A stretch of DNA of 64,000 bases from Paenibacillus xylanexedens (GCF_007680605.1 NZ_VEIO01000008.1:62001-126000); one strand, 5' to 3'. Positions 9,319 to 18,240 are shown, numbered from the stretch's first letter. Numbers and translations are program-made. Notes: generated by a model from the sequence alone, not told the origin.

Positions 9319-9942
9319 TTATGCTTGCAAGCGGGAAACGAGTGCTCGTAGCGCATGTCCCCGATGACTGATCGCTTGTTTTTGTTCCAACGTAAGTTCT
9401 GCCATCGTTTTCTCATACTCCGGCACATAGAAGAGGGGATCATATCCGAAGCCACCCTCACCTGCAGCATCAGCTGTGATCCAGCCATCAGCCGAACCCT
9501 CAGCTTCATACTTGTCTCCACTTGCTGGATCGTAAAGCACCAGTGCGCACACGAATCGAGCGGGACTTAACAGCGGTTGCTGGGAATCCTCACCTGACTT
9601 TAGCGCAGCAAGAGCATCCAGTAGCTTGGCATTGTTCTGGGCGTCGGTCGCACCTTCACCAGCATATCTTGCGGAATAAACACCCGGTTCTCCGTTCAGC
9701 AAATCCACACAAAGTCCTGAATCGTCTGCCAGAACAGGTAGACCTAGTGCATCACCGACGGCCTTTGCTTTTTTCCACGCATTCTCGGCAAAGGTAACAC
9801 CGTCTTCCACAACATCCGGAAGTTCCGGATAATCAAACATGCTTTTGACCTCTTTGCCCAGCGGAGCAAAAGCATGCGCGAATTCACGCACTTTTCCTGC
9901 ATTGCGGGTGGCAACAATGATAACCGGGCTGTCCAGACTCAT
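9319..9942 (-). CDS. rdgB: XTP/dITP diphosphatase (Ham1/RdgB family)
   Basis: Hydrolyses non-canonical purine triphosphates (dITP, XTP) to monophosphates and so keeps them out of DNA and RNA. The 207-residue protein starts MSLDSPVIIVATRNAGKVREF, with the family motif ATxNxGK, and contains LADDSGLCVDLLNGEPGVYSARYAG and FGYDPLFYVPE, which form the active site, and a C-terminal SHRGHALRAL. ATG 9942 is chosen over an upstream in-frame codon because it follows the rph stop by one base with GGTGAGG ahead. The pair rph-rdgB is a common gene order in Bacillota. Confidence 0.95.
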   Translation of the reverse strand: MSLDSPVIIVATRNAGKVREFAHAFAPLGKEVKSMFDYPELPDVVEDGVTFAENAWKKAKAVGDALGLPVLADDSGLCVDLLNGEPGVYSARYAGEGATDAQNNAKLLDALAALKSGEDSQQPLLSPARFVCALVLYDPASGDKYEAEGSADGWITADAAGEGGFGYDPLFYVPEYEKTMAELTLEQKQAISHRGHALRALVSRLQA

Positions 9943-9943
9943 C

Positions 9944-10699
9944 TTAAGCCTCACCCAATCCACGTGAACCAATCTTCAGCGCGATCGGTCCAAGGGCTTC
10001 TTTTTGCCGCTCGATCATTTCCAAAATTCCCTGTTCGCCAAGTTCCAGCATCGCATTCAGTTCACGGCGGTCAAAGGGTGCTTCCTCACCTGTTCCCTGA
10101 AGCTCCACGTATTTCCCGCTACCCGTCATCACCAGGTTCATGTCTACTTTGGCTTTGGAGTCCTCATCATAATTCAGATCCAGTACGGGCTGTTCTCCGA
10201 CAACGCCTACGCTCACGGAAGCGAGGAAGTCGGTAATCGGGAACACTTGAAGTTTGTGCTGCTGGGCAATTTTGTTCACTGCGAGCGCGAGCGCCACAAA
10301 TGAACCGGTAATCGACGTTGTGCGTGTGCCTCCGTCCGCCTGAATAACATCGCAATCCAGCGTAATGGTACGCTCCCCAAGTGCCTGCAAATTCACCACC
10401 GAACGAAGAGCACGGCCAATCAGACGTTGAATCTCCATCGTGCGTCCTGTCAGCTTGCCGCGATTCGCTTCACGCTGGTTGCGAGTATGAGTAGCACGCG
10501 GAAGCATAGAGTATTCTGCTGTAACCCAGCCCTTGCCCTGTCCTTTCATAAAAGGCGGAACACGTTCCTCCACCGTTGCCGTACAGATTACCTTTGTATC
10601 ACCGACTTCAATCAATACAGAGCCCTCGGCGTATTTATTCGTGTTAATTGTTAAATTCATCGGGCGCAGCTGTTCGCTAGTTCGTCCGTTAGATCTCAT
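9944..10699 (-). CDS. rph: Ribonuclease PH
   Basis: Phosphorolytic 3'-5' exoribonuclease that trims tRNA 3' ends. The 251-residue protein has the family hallmarks: N-terminal MRSNGRTSEQLRP, GWVTAEYSMLPRATHTRNQRE, GRTMEIQRLIGRALRS and CDVIQADGGTRTTSITG. TAGGAGGC stands about eight bases before ATG. It is followed by rdgB after a single base and lies downstream of gerM on the same strand, with a hairpin in between. Confidence 0.96.
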   Translation of the reverse strand: MRSNGRTSEQLRPMNLTINTNKYAEGSVLIEVGDTKVICTATVEERVPPFMKGQGKGWVTAEYSMLPRATHTRNQREANRGKLTGRTMEIQRLIGRALRSVVNLQALGERTITLDCDVIQADGGTRTTSITGSFVALALAVNKIAQQHKLQVFPITDFLASVSVGVVGEQPVLDLNYDEDSKAKVDMNLVMTGSGKYVELQGTGEEAPFDRRELNAMLELGEQGILEMIERQKEALGPIALKIGSRGLGEA

Positions 10700-10784
10700 A
10701 TCTTCTGCCTCCTACGACTTAAGCATCCTGTAATGTTGAACTTGTTCTTTCTTGCAACCATCCTTTATATTTTACCAAAGAGTT

Positions 10785-10815
10785 CAGTTAAAAGCACCCT
10801 CGGGGCTCTTTTATC
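10785..10815 (-). terminator. Imperfect terminator hairpin after gerM
   Basis: On the minus strand AAAAGAGCCC-CGA-GGGTGCTTTT forms a hairpin with one mismatch followed by TTTT. It would separate gerM from rph-rdgB at least partly. Confidence 0.5.
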
Positions 10816-10817
10816 TG

Positions 10818-11873
10818 TTAAATCGGGATCTCGTTAATGTATTCTGGCTTGGACACCGGCGCACTGTAATCCCGGTTATCATCGCCTTTGACCGTTTTCT
10901 GCCCGTTCCATTCAATCTGCACTTTGGCATCTTTGCTGACTGTATTCTCCGCGGTGGTCAGGACAACGGACTGCAACAACTCACTAGGTACCACATCCCC
11001 TTCTGTGAACATATCATCCTTCAGCGCAACCGTTACCGTGCCATCCTCAGACGTCTTAACAGATTGTAATTCCGTCCCACCTGTCATCACTTCTTCCAAT
11101 TCTCCGTCCTTGGCCGGCCCCTTGATCAACTCGTTTAAAGCGGCCTGAACGCGGTCGCCACCTGGAGCCACAAGCCGTGTAACCGGAACATAATACTGCA
11201 CACCAGCAGGAGAAGCGGCTGAAAAATAAACCGTCACAGGACTGCTGTTCGTTGTAAAGGATTCACCTAAATCCAGATTAATGCCTACCGCACGATTCAA
11301 CGGCTCAGGAAGAGGTGTACTATTGACAGGCATTTGACTCAGCTTTTTACCATCTACCCAAATCTGTACGTTGTTTATCCCCGGCGTACCTGTCAGTGTC
11401 CACGTCACGGCTTCCAGCATTTTACGCTCATCTTTGGCATCGTATTTGGCAAAGTTACCCGAGAACTCGACAACAGCCAGCTTGTCATCGGAGTGGATGG
11501 TTACATTCTGCACGACCGTTCCTTGTGGCAATACACCCTTGAACCCTTCAGGTAACATTCCAGCATATGCTCCGCCTGTAACTAATGTATCCAGAGCTGT
11601 CTTCGGGCTGCTTACATCGGTTCCGGATGGGAGGGTTAACGAGACTGGAGCGAGCATCCCCTGCTGGTCTTGCAGATATACGGTCGTAAGCGGAAGTGTT
11701 GCAAGCTTTCCATTGCCTTCGGCGGCCTGAATCATAGCGGCTTCCTGAATACGTGGCGGCGGATCAATCGCTTCTGAAGATTGGGCTCCGAACATTCCAC
11801 AACCAGATAATACGACAGGAATGCCAAGCAATGCTGCCGCTGATGCCTTACGTAAAGATGGGATTTTTCTCAT
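10818..11873 (-). CDS. gerM: GerMN-domain spore germination/sporulation lipoprotein
   Basis: A 351-residue lipoprotein resembling GerM, which in Bacillus acts during engulfment and germination at the forespore envelope. The N-terminus has a basic start and hydrophobic stretch ending in the lipobox LSGC, so the mature protein is anchored through Cys. Two GerMN-type repeats are visible, each with a LYF/VYLQDQ-like strand and an ALxxLVTGG/ALNELIKGP segment followed by VxxVTIHSDDKLAVVEFS or VKTSEDGTVTVAL. ATG 11873 is chosen because GAGGGGG is positioned correctly; an in-frame upstream codon would add a 14-residue tail before the signal. Confidence 0.88.
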   Translation of the reverse strand: MRKIPSLRKASAAALLGIPVVLSGCGMFGAQSSEAIDPPPRIQEAAMIQAAEGNGKLATLPLTTVYLQDQQGMLAPVSLTLPSGTDVSSPKTALDTLVTGGAYAGMLPEGFKGVLPQGTVVQNVTIHSDDKLAVVEFSGNFAKYDAKDERKMLEAVTWTLTGTPGINNVQIWVDGKKLSQMPVNSTPLPEPLNRAVGINLDLGESFTTNSSPVTVYFSAASPAGVQYYVPVTRLVAPGGDRVQAALNELIKGPAKDGELEEVMTGGTELQSVKTSEDGTVTVALKDDMFTEGDVVPSELLQSVVLTTAENTVSKDAKVQIEWNGQKTVKGDDNRDYSAPVSKPEYINEIPI

Positions 11874-12306
11874 GATCACGTTCCCCCTCATCATTTTTAC
11901 AGTTTGTACTACCATGTATACGAGCCTTCGTTCAAAAAATAACTACTTTTTGCACAAGCTCTTGCTCAATCTGGCAATCTTCATGTGACACAAACATAAA
12001 AGCAACGCGATACGGTTAATAACGTATATAAGTAAGGTCTATACAATCATCGATATATAAGTTGAATGAATTTTTCACATGTTAACGGAGAGGACAGAAA
12101 AAACCTGAAGAAGCGAAGCGTTCGCCTACAAGCTTTCTACAAGAAAGCTACTTCGAAAGCATACGCTTATCAGCGGATTTTCACCTTGATAAAAGGTAAT
12201 TAAAAAATCTGCGGATAACAGCGATCGGAAGGTTCTTCTGTCATCGGAGTGTTTACGTGTAAACCTCTTCGTTCAATTTATATTAACACCAGAGGAGGAT
12301 TCGCCC
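11874..12306. other. Divergent intergenic region between gerM and pgpA-like gene
   Basis: About 430 bases without a gene. It carries promoters for the two divergent genes and, from about 12075 to 12262, one copy of the structured dispersed element listed separately. No confident promoter boxes were assigned. Confidence 0.5.
12075..12262 (+). repeat. Copy A of dispersed structured intergenic element
   Basis: About 185 bp sharing long blocks with two other intergenic copies (near 24.7 and 47.4 kb, opposite orientation): CGGAGAGGACAGAAAAAACC, GAAGCGAAGCGTTCGCC, a CGGATTTT block, ATCTGCGGATAACAGCGATC and TTCTGTCATCGGAG. The ends GACAGAA..AACC and GGTT..TTCTGTC pair with each other, and inner arms CGGATTTT/AAAATCTG and ACCTT/AAGGT form a second stem. 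This copy has an extra stretch of roughly 40 bp in the middle relative to the other two. Confidence 0.8.
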
Positions 12307-12873
12307 ATGGAGCATCCGGAGCAGGAAAAAATCCCTTACAGTCTGAATAGCCGCAAAGTTGCTGAAGCCACAAGGGAATGGTTACACAAACGGGGCGTCA
12401 CGATTCCTGAGATCGCAGAACTGGTCATGCTGCTTCAGAAAAAGTACTATCCTGGACTAACGATGGAAGAATGCATTGAGAACGTGGAGATGGTTTTGAA
12501 AAAACGTGAGGTTCAGAACGCTGTCCTGACGGGTATCCAGCTTGATCTGCTGGCAGAACAAGGACAACTGATCTCTCCTTTGCAAGAGATGATTGAGAAC
12601 GATGAAGGACTGTATGGCGTAGATGAGATTCTCGCCTTCTCGATCGTGAATGTATATGGCAGTATCGGATTTACCAATTACGGTTATGTGGACAAGCTGA
12701 AACCCGGGGTATTGGAACGTCTCAATGACAAAAGCCTGGGGCCTGTGCATACGTTCTTCGACGATATTGTCGGGGCCATCGCTTCAGCCGCGAGTAGCCG
12801 GATTGCTCACCGCAAACAATCCGAGCTTGAAGAAGCACTGGGAGAAAAGCCAGTCAGCGACGACAAAATCTAG
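12307..12873 (+). CDS. Phosphatidylglycerophosphatase A-domain protein, YutG-like
   Basis: A 188-residue protein closely resembling Bacillus YutG, which carries a PgpA-type fold. Shared stretches include KRGVTIPEIAELV, ECIENVEMVLKKREVQNA, DEGLYGVDEILAFSIVNVYG and a C-terminal HTFFDDIVGAIASAASSR. PgpA enzymes dephosphorylate phosphatidylglycerophosphate in phospholipid synthesis, but YutG-type members lack membrane segments and their enzymatic role is less clear. AGAGGAGG precedes the ATG. It is a single gene ended by a strong terminator. Confidence 0.88.
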   Translation: MEHPEQEKIPYSLNSRKVAEATREWLHKRGVTIPEIAELVMLLQKKYYPGLTMEECIENVEMVLKKREVQNAVLTGIQLDLLAEQGQLISPLQEMIENDEGLYGVDEILAFSIVNVYGSIGFTNYGYVDKLKPGVLERLNDKSLGPVHTFFDDIVGAIASAASSRIAHRKQSELEEALGEKPVSDDKI

Positions 12874-12904
12874 TTTGGTTTTAGATTGGTTTCCGAAGGA
12901 AAAC

Positions 12905-12943
12905 GAGTCAAAAAAGCGGCCAATGCAGGCCGCTTCTTTATTT
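12905..12943 (+). terminator. Terminator of the pgpA-like gene
   Basis: AAAAAGCGGCC-AATGCA-GGCCGCTTCTTTATTTT: an eight-base GC-rich stem followed by a T-rich run on the plus strand; flanking A/T pairs extend the stem, so it may also act for the convergent minus-strand gene. Confidence 0.9.
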
Positions 12944-12969
12944 TATATGGCTAATTCATGTTGCAACAC

Positions 12970-13623
12970 CTATTTGAGTTGCTCTTGCCCCAAAGGCACA
13001 GCCAAGCCGTAGGCTTCTGCCCACTTTCGATCCTTCATCGATTCTGATTCGGTCCGTTTCGGTCCAATCGTGATCTCCGGTCCTTTTCGCTCTCGCATCA
13101 GACCACGCAATACCGTTATTCCAATAATGCTGACTCCGGTAAATACATACATCAGGCGCATGATCACATGACCCGAATCACTTCCCGTTACCATGCCATG
13201 AATCAACAACCCGGCGAAAACCGGATAAGACAACATGTGAAACATAAACCACCATTTGCGCCCCAGCTTGTTTCGTAGATCACTGGACAACAGCACGATC
13301 AGCAGGCCGTAGAAAGCTAACGTCCCCAGTCCAGTGCCAATCGGGTGCACTGACGCTGTAAAAGGAATCAACAGCTCTCTCCAGGTAAACGGGCTGTAAT
13401 GATCAATAACCAACATAAGTGCATGTGTGATGCCAAGTCCAAAGGCAAGCCAGGTTGTTCGTGTATGCCACTTAAACATGACAGCTTTTGGTTTCCCCTT
13501 CGCGATCGGCATCCCTTGAGCAATGCCCAGAAACACACCAGCAAAAAGCAATATATATGCAGCAATTCCACTAATACGAATGATATTCCACGTTGGCAGG
13601 TAATCTACAATCCACTGTGCCAT
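12970..13623 (-). CDS. Ferric reductase-like transmembrane protein
   Basis: An integral membrane protein of 217 residues with five to six predicted spans and paired histidines suited to binding heme (FKWHTRTTWLAFGLGITHALMLVIDH, FMFHMLSYPVFAGLLIHGM), as in the ferric-reductase/MsrQ/YedZ superfamily. It probably transfers electrons across the membrane. ATG 13623 follows GGGGGA by eight bases and is preferred to an in-frame TTG slightly upstream. It is the last gene of an operon with apbE and a small membrane protein, which suggests a flavin-dependent extracytosolic electron-transfer system. Confidence 0.82.
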   Translation of the reverse strand: MAQWIVDYLPTWNIIRISGIAAYILLFAGVFLGIAQGMPIAKGKPKAVMFKWHTRTTWLAFGLGITHALMLVIDHYSPFTWRELLIPFTASVHPIGTGLGTLAFYGLLIVLLSSDLRNKLGRKWWFMFHMLSYPVFAGLLIHGMVTGSDSGHVIMRLMYVFTGVSIIGITVLRGLMRERKGPEITIGPKRTESESMKDRKWAEAYGLAVPLGQEQLK

Positions 13624-13660
13624 AACCGGTTCCCCCAAATCTATCAGACTTGTCCCGTTC

Positions 13661-14707
13661 CTATTCGATCAAGCTAAAACGATGATCCGGGTCGAATCCA
13701 GGCCAGCGCTCAGCAAGTGTTGATGGATTTCCTCTAAAATAAACGTTTGCCTCTCGAGTGATCCAAAGAACATCATGTCGGTCATAATGTCGATTAAGCC
13801 AGTTCACTGCCTCTGCGCTCCCCAAGATCGATACGGTTTTGGCAATAATTTCGCACTGCGAAGCATGCTGACCAACCACTGTACATTGTAAAATGTCTGT
13901 GTCTGCCGGTCTCATCGTCCGGGGATCAATAAGATGATGTGCTGTACAACCCTTGTCATCTTGCCAATGTCTACGTGTAATCCCTGATGTGGCCACAGCC
14001 CCTCGTTGTAGCCGTACCGCTCCCGACACATCTTGAATCTGTGGAAACGGACTGTTTACCTCCAGTGTCCAATGAGGATGGTCTGTGGTACCCCATACCT
14101 GAATGTCACCGCCTGCATTAATCATTCCTGCAGCAATGTTCATTGTCTTCTGTAGCCAGTCCGCGATACGTTCTACGGCCCAGCCCTTTACAATACCGCC
14201 AAGATCCAGCTCCGTTCCCGGGTCAAGGTGCACCATTCGGCTCCCTTCCCGCTGTATCCAGCTTGGACGACTGTAGTCATATGGATCTTCCCTCATGCCA
14301 TGGGTTTCCGATTTTGTTATAGGTAATAGTCGCTCCAGCAAAGGCCGCTGGGATGTTCGTTGCTGTATCTTTTCAAAGCTTGCATCGTATCCCGATGAAC
14401 GAAGAGCTTTCATGATGTTGGGCTGGAAGATACCCTCCGTTTGCCCGATATAACCATATGCTAAGCTGAGCACCTCATCCATCGCAGCCGAGACAGAGAT
14501 CCATCCGTGACTCTCATTCAGACGATTTAATTCACTGTCAGCCACAAAACGACTGAAGCGCTGCTCCTGTGTTTCAAACCAGTTTTTGACGAGCGAGGCA
14601 GCATGTTCCGCCTGTTCTCTATCTGCCGACAACTGCACTTCCACCTTCGTGTTCATCGCGTGAAAATAAAACCGGAGGGGACGTACAGCCTGCTCTATGC
14701 GGCTCAT
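13661..14707 (-). CDS. apbE: FAD:protein FMN transferase (ApbE family)
   Basis: Transfers FMN from FAD to Ser/Thr of target proteins, usually outside the membrane. The 348-residue protein shows ELDLGGIVKGWAVE, INAGGDIQVWG and HHLIDPRTMRPA, the ApbE core motifs with the conserved metal-binding Asp/Thr region. No lipobox or signal peptide is seen, so this copy may act in the cytosol or lack export. The start overlaps the stop of the small upstream gene (ATGA) and the ferric-reductase-like gene follows after 37 nt. Confidence 0.92.
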   Translation of the reverse strand: MSRIEQAVRPLRFYFHAMNTKVEVQLSADREQAEHAASLVKNWFETQEQRFSRFVADSELNRLNESHGWISVSAAMDEVLSLAYGYIGQTEGIFQPNIMKALRSSGYDASFEKIQQRTSQRPLLERLLPITKSETHGMREDPYDYSRPSWIQREGSRMVHLDPGTELDLGGIVKGWAVERIADWLQKTMNIAAGMINAGGDIQVWGTTDHPHWTLEVNSPFPQIQDVSGAVRLQRGAVATSGITRRHWQDDKGCTAHHLIDPRTMRPADTDILQCTVVGQHASQCEIIAKTVSILGSAEAVNWLNRHYDRHDVLWITREANVYFRGNPSTLAERWPGFDPDHRFSLIE

Positions 14708-15036
14708 GATGCACCTGTGCGTGACCGATAATTGCCACGATTGGTTTCAGAGCCCGAGCGGAACGAATTGGCCTGATCCTGATCTGATCCAACCGAGTAT
14801 CCGTCTGTATCCCAATTGTACTGATCCGTACCTGCTGGAGACCATTCATCCATCACATCGTCACGTGAATCCACCCGTGTGGAAGCTGTTATTCCGGTGT
14901 CTGTCCCATTCGCCGCCGCATAAGCCGCATCAAAAGCATCCGAAGTTCTTACATATTGAAAGAGTGCAGCCACCGTTAATGTAGCCGCAGCCGAAGCTTG
15001 CCATTTCCGCCATTGGTTCCGTTTACGTCTCGTCAT
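14704..15036 (-). CDS. Small single-pass membrane protein coupled to apbE
   Basis: A 110-residue protein, family not recognised. A basic N-terminus (MTRRKRNQWRKW) is followed by one hydrophobic segment (about residues 14-30), and then about 80 polar, low-complexity residues rich in Asp, Ser, Thr and Gly that should face outside. The very C-terminus reads RSRTGAS, resembling the (S/T)GA(T/S) core at which ApbE attaches FMN. Position directly before apbE with an ATGA overlap strengthens a functional link; flavinylation is inference. A modest AGGGAT ribosome site precedes ATG. Confidence 0.72.
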   Translation of the reverse strand: MTRRKRNQWRKWQASAAATLTVAALFQYVRTSDAFDAAYAAANGTDTGITASTRVDSRDDVMDEWSPAGTDQYNWDTDGYSVGSDQDQANSFRSGSETNRGNYRSRTGAS

Positions 15037-15134
15037 CGCTTATCCCTGCTTTCTATAGCGAAGTTCATAGTTGTATGATAGGCTCGCTGGCTTAAAAGAA
15101 GCTGAATAAACGGTTAACCGCGCCTAAAGCTTTT

Positions 15135-15184
15135 CGTTTTTTCTCAAAAAAAAGCCCCGAACAGGTAGTCCTGCTCAGGGATAA
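15135..15184 (-). terminator. Terminator of the metallo-hydrolase gene
   Basis: On the minus strand CCCTGAGCAGG-ACTA-CCTGTTCGGGG with two bulges is followed by CTTTTTTTT, a typical intrinsic terminator downstream of the MBL-fold gene. Confidence 0.8.
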
Positions 15185-15253
15185 GGATGAGATCACTATT
15201 GAAAAAAGCTATTATCATCTTTGCCAAATGTGTCTATATGCAACCTATGACGA

Positions 15254-16252
15254 CTAGCTAGTTAAATGTTGAAAATAAATGATTCCGTCAGCCTGTTGTA
15301 CCTGTCCCGCCAAGCCACGCCGAATTAATTCCTGCAAATGCGCCAGCGTTTCGCTCATGGCGAAACGTAATTGATGTGTTCCAAGCCGATCACCAAACAA
15401 ATGTACACAAATGTCATATGCGTGAGCAGGGCTTTCCTGCAATCGTTCCGCTAGTTTACCCAGACGTTCTTCATGGTGAGCAAGTAATTCGATCGTGCGT
15501 TCCGTAAAACGGGTAAACGGATTTCGATGCCCCGGATATGCACGTTGCACTGTCAAAGTGCTCAGACGCCGCAAGCCGTCCATGTAGGATTGCAGCGGTT
15601 CTGCATCACTGCCCGGTTGCAAACTGATATTGGGCGAGATTTGGGGTAAAACCGCATCTCCGCACAAAATCTCTTTTGATTCAGGAGCATAGAATGAGAG
15701 ATGACCGGGGGCATGTCCCCCCGTTTCCACAGCAATCCATGCTTTTCCACCCATCCGGATAGTATCACCATCTGCAATGATGGTTACCTCAGGAAGCGGT
15801 GTGATTTGTGAGATGAATGTTTTCATATGTTCCTTAATTTCGACTGTCTTATGTTGCGGCATGCCATGAAGAAGGTAATACTCTGGCAGTCTCTCTTCAA
15901 TGCTCGCCCCGGTTCCCCACATAAAATCTGTTTCCTGGCGGGAGCGTGCTGACATTAACACAGGTGCACCCGACATCTGCTGCATCCAGCCGGACAATCC
16001 CAGATGATCAGGATGATGATGAGTCAGTACAATCTGATGAATATGTTGAAAGGTCAAGCCGAGTCTGCCCAACGCTTCATGCCACTCCTGCTCCGTCTCC
16101 GCTGTACGCGGTCCTGGATCAATAATGCTCACCTTGCCATCCGGTTCGGTTAAAATATAACTGTTCACCCATCGAAGCGGAAAAGACATCGTGATTTGAA
16201 TACGGTGCATCCCTTCTGGCATAGATAAAGATTCGGTTCTTGTACGTTTCAT
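15254..16252 (-). CDS. MBL-fold metallo-hydrolase
   Basis: A 332-residue metallo-beta-lactamase-fold hydrolase of unknown substrate. The metal motif HxHxDH appears as LTHHHPDHLGL, with further ligands in GGHAPGHLSFY, LCGDAVLP and YPGHRNPF. The C-terminal 90 residues are helical with HEERLGKLAERL and resemble the winged-helix-like tail of LACTB2-type enzymes. ATG 16252 was selected for its AGAGGGGA ribosome site; the open frame extends further upstream. It lies 19 nt after the methyltransferase gene and is probably co-transcribed with it. Confidence 0.87.
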   Translation of the reverse strand: MKRTRTESLSMPEGMHRIQITMSFPLRWVNSYILTEPDGKVSIIDPGPRTAETEQEWHEALGRLGLTFQHIHQIVLTHHHPDHLGLSGWMQQMSGAPVLMSARSRQETDFMWGTGASIEERLPEYYLLHGMPQHKTVEIKEHMKTFISQITPLPEVTIIADGDTIRMGGKAWIAVETGGHAPGHLSFYAPESKEILCGDAVLPQISPNISLQPGSDAEPLQSYMDGLRRLSTLTVQRAYPGHRNPFTRFTERTIELLAHHEERLGKLAERLQESPAHAYDICVHLFGDRLGTHQLRFAMSETLAHLQELIRRGLAGQVQQADGIIYFQHLTS

Positions 16253-16271
16253 GGTCTTTCCCCTCTCTCGA

Positions 16272-17015
16272 TTAGTCAATAGGACGATGTCCCACAAAGA
16301 TCATACGCGGCGAAGTCTGCTCATCATATTTCTCTTCATCGTATCCCCCGTGAACCTGATCCACCCGAAGATCTGCATCCTCCAGCATTTCAATCAGTTG
16401 CTCTCGCGAGTAGAGCTTGACACTTTCCTTATAGATTCGCGGTTCAGTCCCGGCAGAGATGGCCGTGATATGTATTTCCTTTTGCACAAACCCGTCTTGT
16501 ATCCTGCGAAATTCTTCAATCCGCTGCCCTTCATCTTCACGGACAGAGTGCTGCACCAGATGTTTTTGCACGTAGGCTGTATTGATAAAATCAAGAATGA
16601 AACTGCCTCCAGGCTTCAACATTCGATGGATGGCACGCAGAACCTTCAATTGTTCAATATCCTCGGGGAAGTATCCAAACGAAGTAAACAGGTTAACTAC
16701 GGCATCGAATCCACCCCCAAGAGGGATTTTACGCATGTCGGCATGACACCATCTAACCCGATGATCGGTATCCAGTTCTCTGGCTTCACGCAGAAGCACA
16801 TCGGACAAGTCTACTCCCGTCACCTGAAAGCCAGCGTCCGCAAGCGCAAGCGAATGCCTGCCCATCCCGCAGCAAAGATCGAGCACTTCTGCACGAGGGT
16901 GAAGCTTCAGCCAGTTAATCATTTTATGTACTTCCTCATAAGCACCGTGCACATCACGGTGTTTGTATACGAGCAGATAATCTTCGCCAAAACTCTTTTC
17001 GTACCATGCCGTCAT
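16272..17015 (-). CDS. Class I SAM-dependent methyltransferase
   Basis: A 247-residue methyltransferase. Motif I is EVLDLCCGMGRHSLALA, followed by VTGVDLSDVLL (post I), RWCHADMRKIPLGGGFDAVVNLFTSFGYF (motifs II-III) and MLKPGGSFILDF. The C-terminal sheet EEFRRIQDGFVQKEIHI resembles small-molecule methyltransferases of the YodH/Methyltransf_25 type; substrate unknown. The ATG at 17015 sits about 11 bases after GGAGGG, which itself overlaps the more upstream in-frame ATG. Confidence 0.86.
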   Translation of the reverse strand: MTAWYEKSFGEDYLLVYKHRDVHGAYEEVHKMINWLKLHPRAEVLDLCCGMGRHSLALADAGFQVTGVDLSDVLLREARELDTDHRVRWCHADMRKIPLGGGFDAVVNLFTSFGYFPEDIEQLKVLRAIHRMLKPGGSFILDFINTAYVQKHLVQHSVREDEGQRIEEFRRIQDGFVQKEIHITAISAGTEPRIYKESVKLYSREQLIEMLEDADLRVDQVHGGYDEEKYDEQTSPRMIFVGHRPID

Positions 17016-17265
17016 GTCAATCTTCGCCCTCCGTATCATCAGTTACCCTTATCCGCATTGTGCAGATTTTGCTGGCTAGAACACCCCGCGCTAAGCTAAA
17101 ACTGGTGTCTGTTTTGAATCATTTCAAATTATTGTAACGCTTTAGTTCCCAAACTCAAAATGATCGTCTGCCACCCTCATTGAACGACTCTACAACGCAA
17201 GATATAATGTTAGACATATCATGCTCCTGCGAATCGGTTAAATACATACAACAGGAGGTGTTCTT

Positions 17266-18141
17266 ATGATTCGTATCGGACTTACGGGATGGGGCGATCA
17301 GGAAGACCTCTATCCAAACCGTACCCAAGCGAAGGACAAGCTTCGTCTGTACGGACAATATTTTTCCACGGTGGAGGTAGACAGTTCCTTCTACGCCGTG
17401 CAACCTCGCGACCGGATGGCCCGCTGGGCTTCGGAGACTCCCGAATCATTTTCGTTTATCGTGAAAGCCTATCAGGGAATGACGGGACATCTAAGGGGCA
17501 GGCCGTATTTTACCAGCACGTCCGAGATGTACAAAGCTTTTCGTGAATCCCTTGAACCTGTGATCGAAGCAGGCAAAATGCAGGCTGCCTTGTTTCAATA
17601 CCCCCCCTGGTTCGAATGCAACCGGGACAATGTCAATGAACTACGGGAAGTGAAGCTCCGTATGGAGGGTATTCCATGCGTGATCGAATTTCGTCACCAA
17701 AGCTGGTATGCGGACAACATGCGTGAGCGCACGCTTCATTTTCTAAAAGAACAGGGATGGATTCATAGCGTCTGTGATGAACCACAGGCAGGGCCAGGCT
17801 CTATTCCCATTGTGCCCATCGCAACGGATTCCCGGATGACACTCGTTCGCATGCATGGACGCAACGTATCCGGCTGGCAGCAAAACGGCGCACCAAACTG
17901 GCGTGAGACACGTTATCTGTATCGCTACAACGAACAGGAACTGTCGGAATGGAAAGTTTATCTGGAACAGCTCCAGGAGCAGAGTGAGGATGTGTTTGTT
18001 ATTTTTAACAATAACTCTGCCGGAGATGCAGCAACCAACGCCCAGATGATGATGGAACTGCTAGGTCAGCCTATCAAACCATTTCCCGACCGCACCGAGC
18101 CAGAAAAGGAAGAAGGCCCTGAGCAGCTGGAGTTATTTTAA
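17266..18141 (+). CDS. DUF72 family protein (YunF/YecE-like)
   Basis: A 291-residue DUF72 protein, predicted TIM-barrel, biochemical role unknown. Recognised by IRIGLTGWGDQEDLYP, STVEVDSSFYAVQPRDRMARWASETPESFSFIVKAYQGMTGH, VIEFRHQSWY and YLYRYNEQELSEW, all in the family order. AGGAGGTG precedes ATG. The gene is single, divergent from the methyltransferase and closed by a strong terminator. The acidic tail ends in EQLELF. Confidence 0.9.
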   Translation: MIRIGLTGWGDQEDLYPNRTQAKDKLRLYGQYFSTVEVDSSFYAVQPRDRMARWASETPESFSFIVKAYQGMTGHLRGRPYFTSTSEMYKAFRESLEPVIEAGKMQAALFQYPPWFECNRDNVNELREVKLRMEGIPCVIEFRHQSWYADNMRERTLHFLKEQGWIHSVCDEPQAGPGSIPIVPIATDSRMTLVRMHGRNVSGWQQNGAPNWRETRYLYRYNEQELSEWKVYLEQLQEQSEDVFVIFNNNSAGDAATNAQMMMELLGQPIKPFPDRTEPEKEEGPEQLELF

Positions 18142-18240
18142 ACACCGGGATATTGGATACCTATTCAGTATCGTCAAAAAAAACTTGAAAAAGTTAACTG
18201 ATTGAATGTTGACCATCCAAAGGAATTAAAATAAATAACC

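Noticed and set aside
12970..13638. TTG start of the ferric reductase-like gene
   Set aside because: No ribosome site at this position; ATG 13623 has GGGGGA eight bases upstream.
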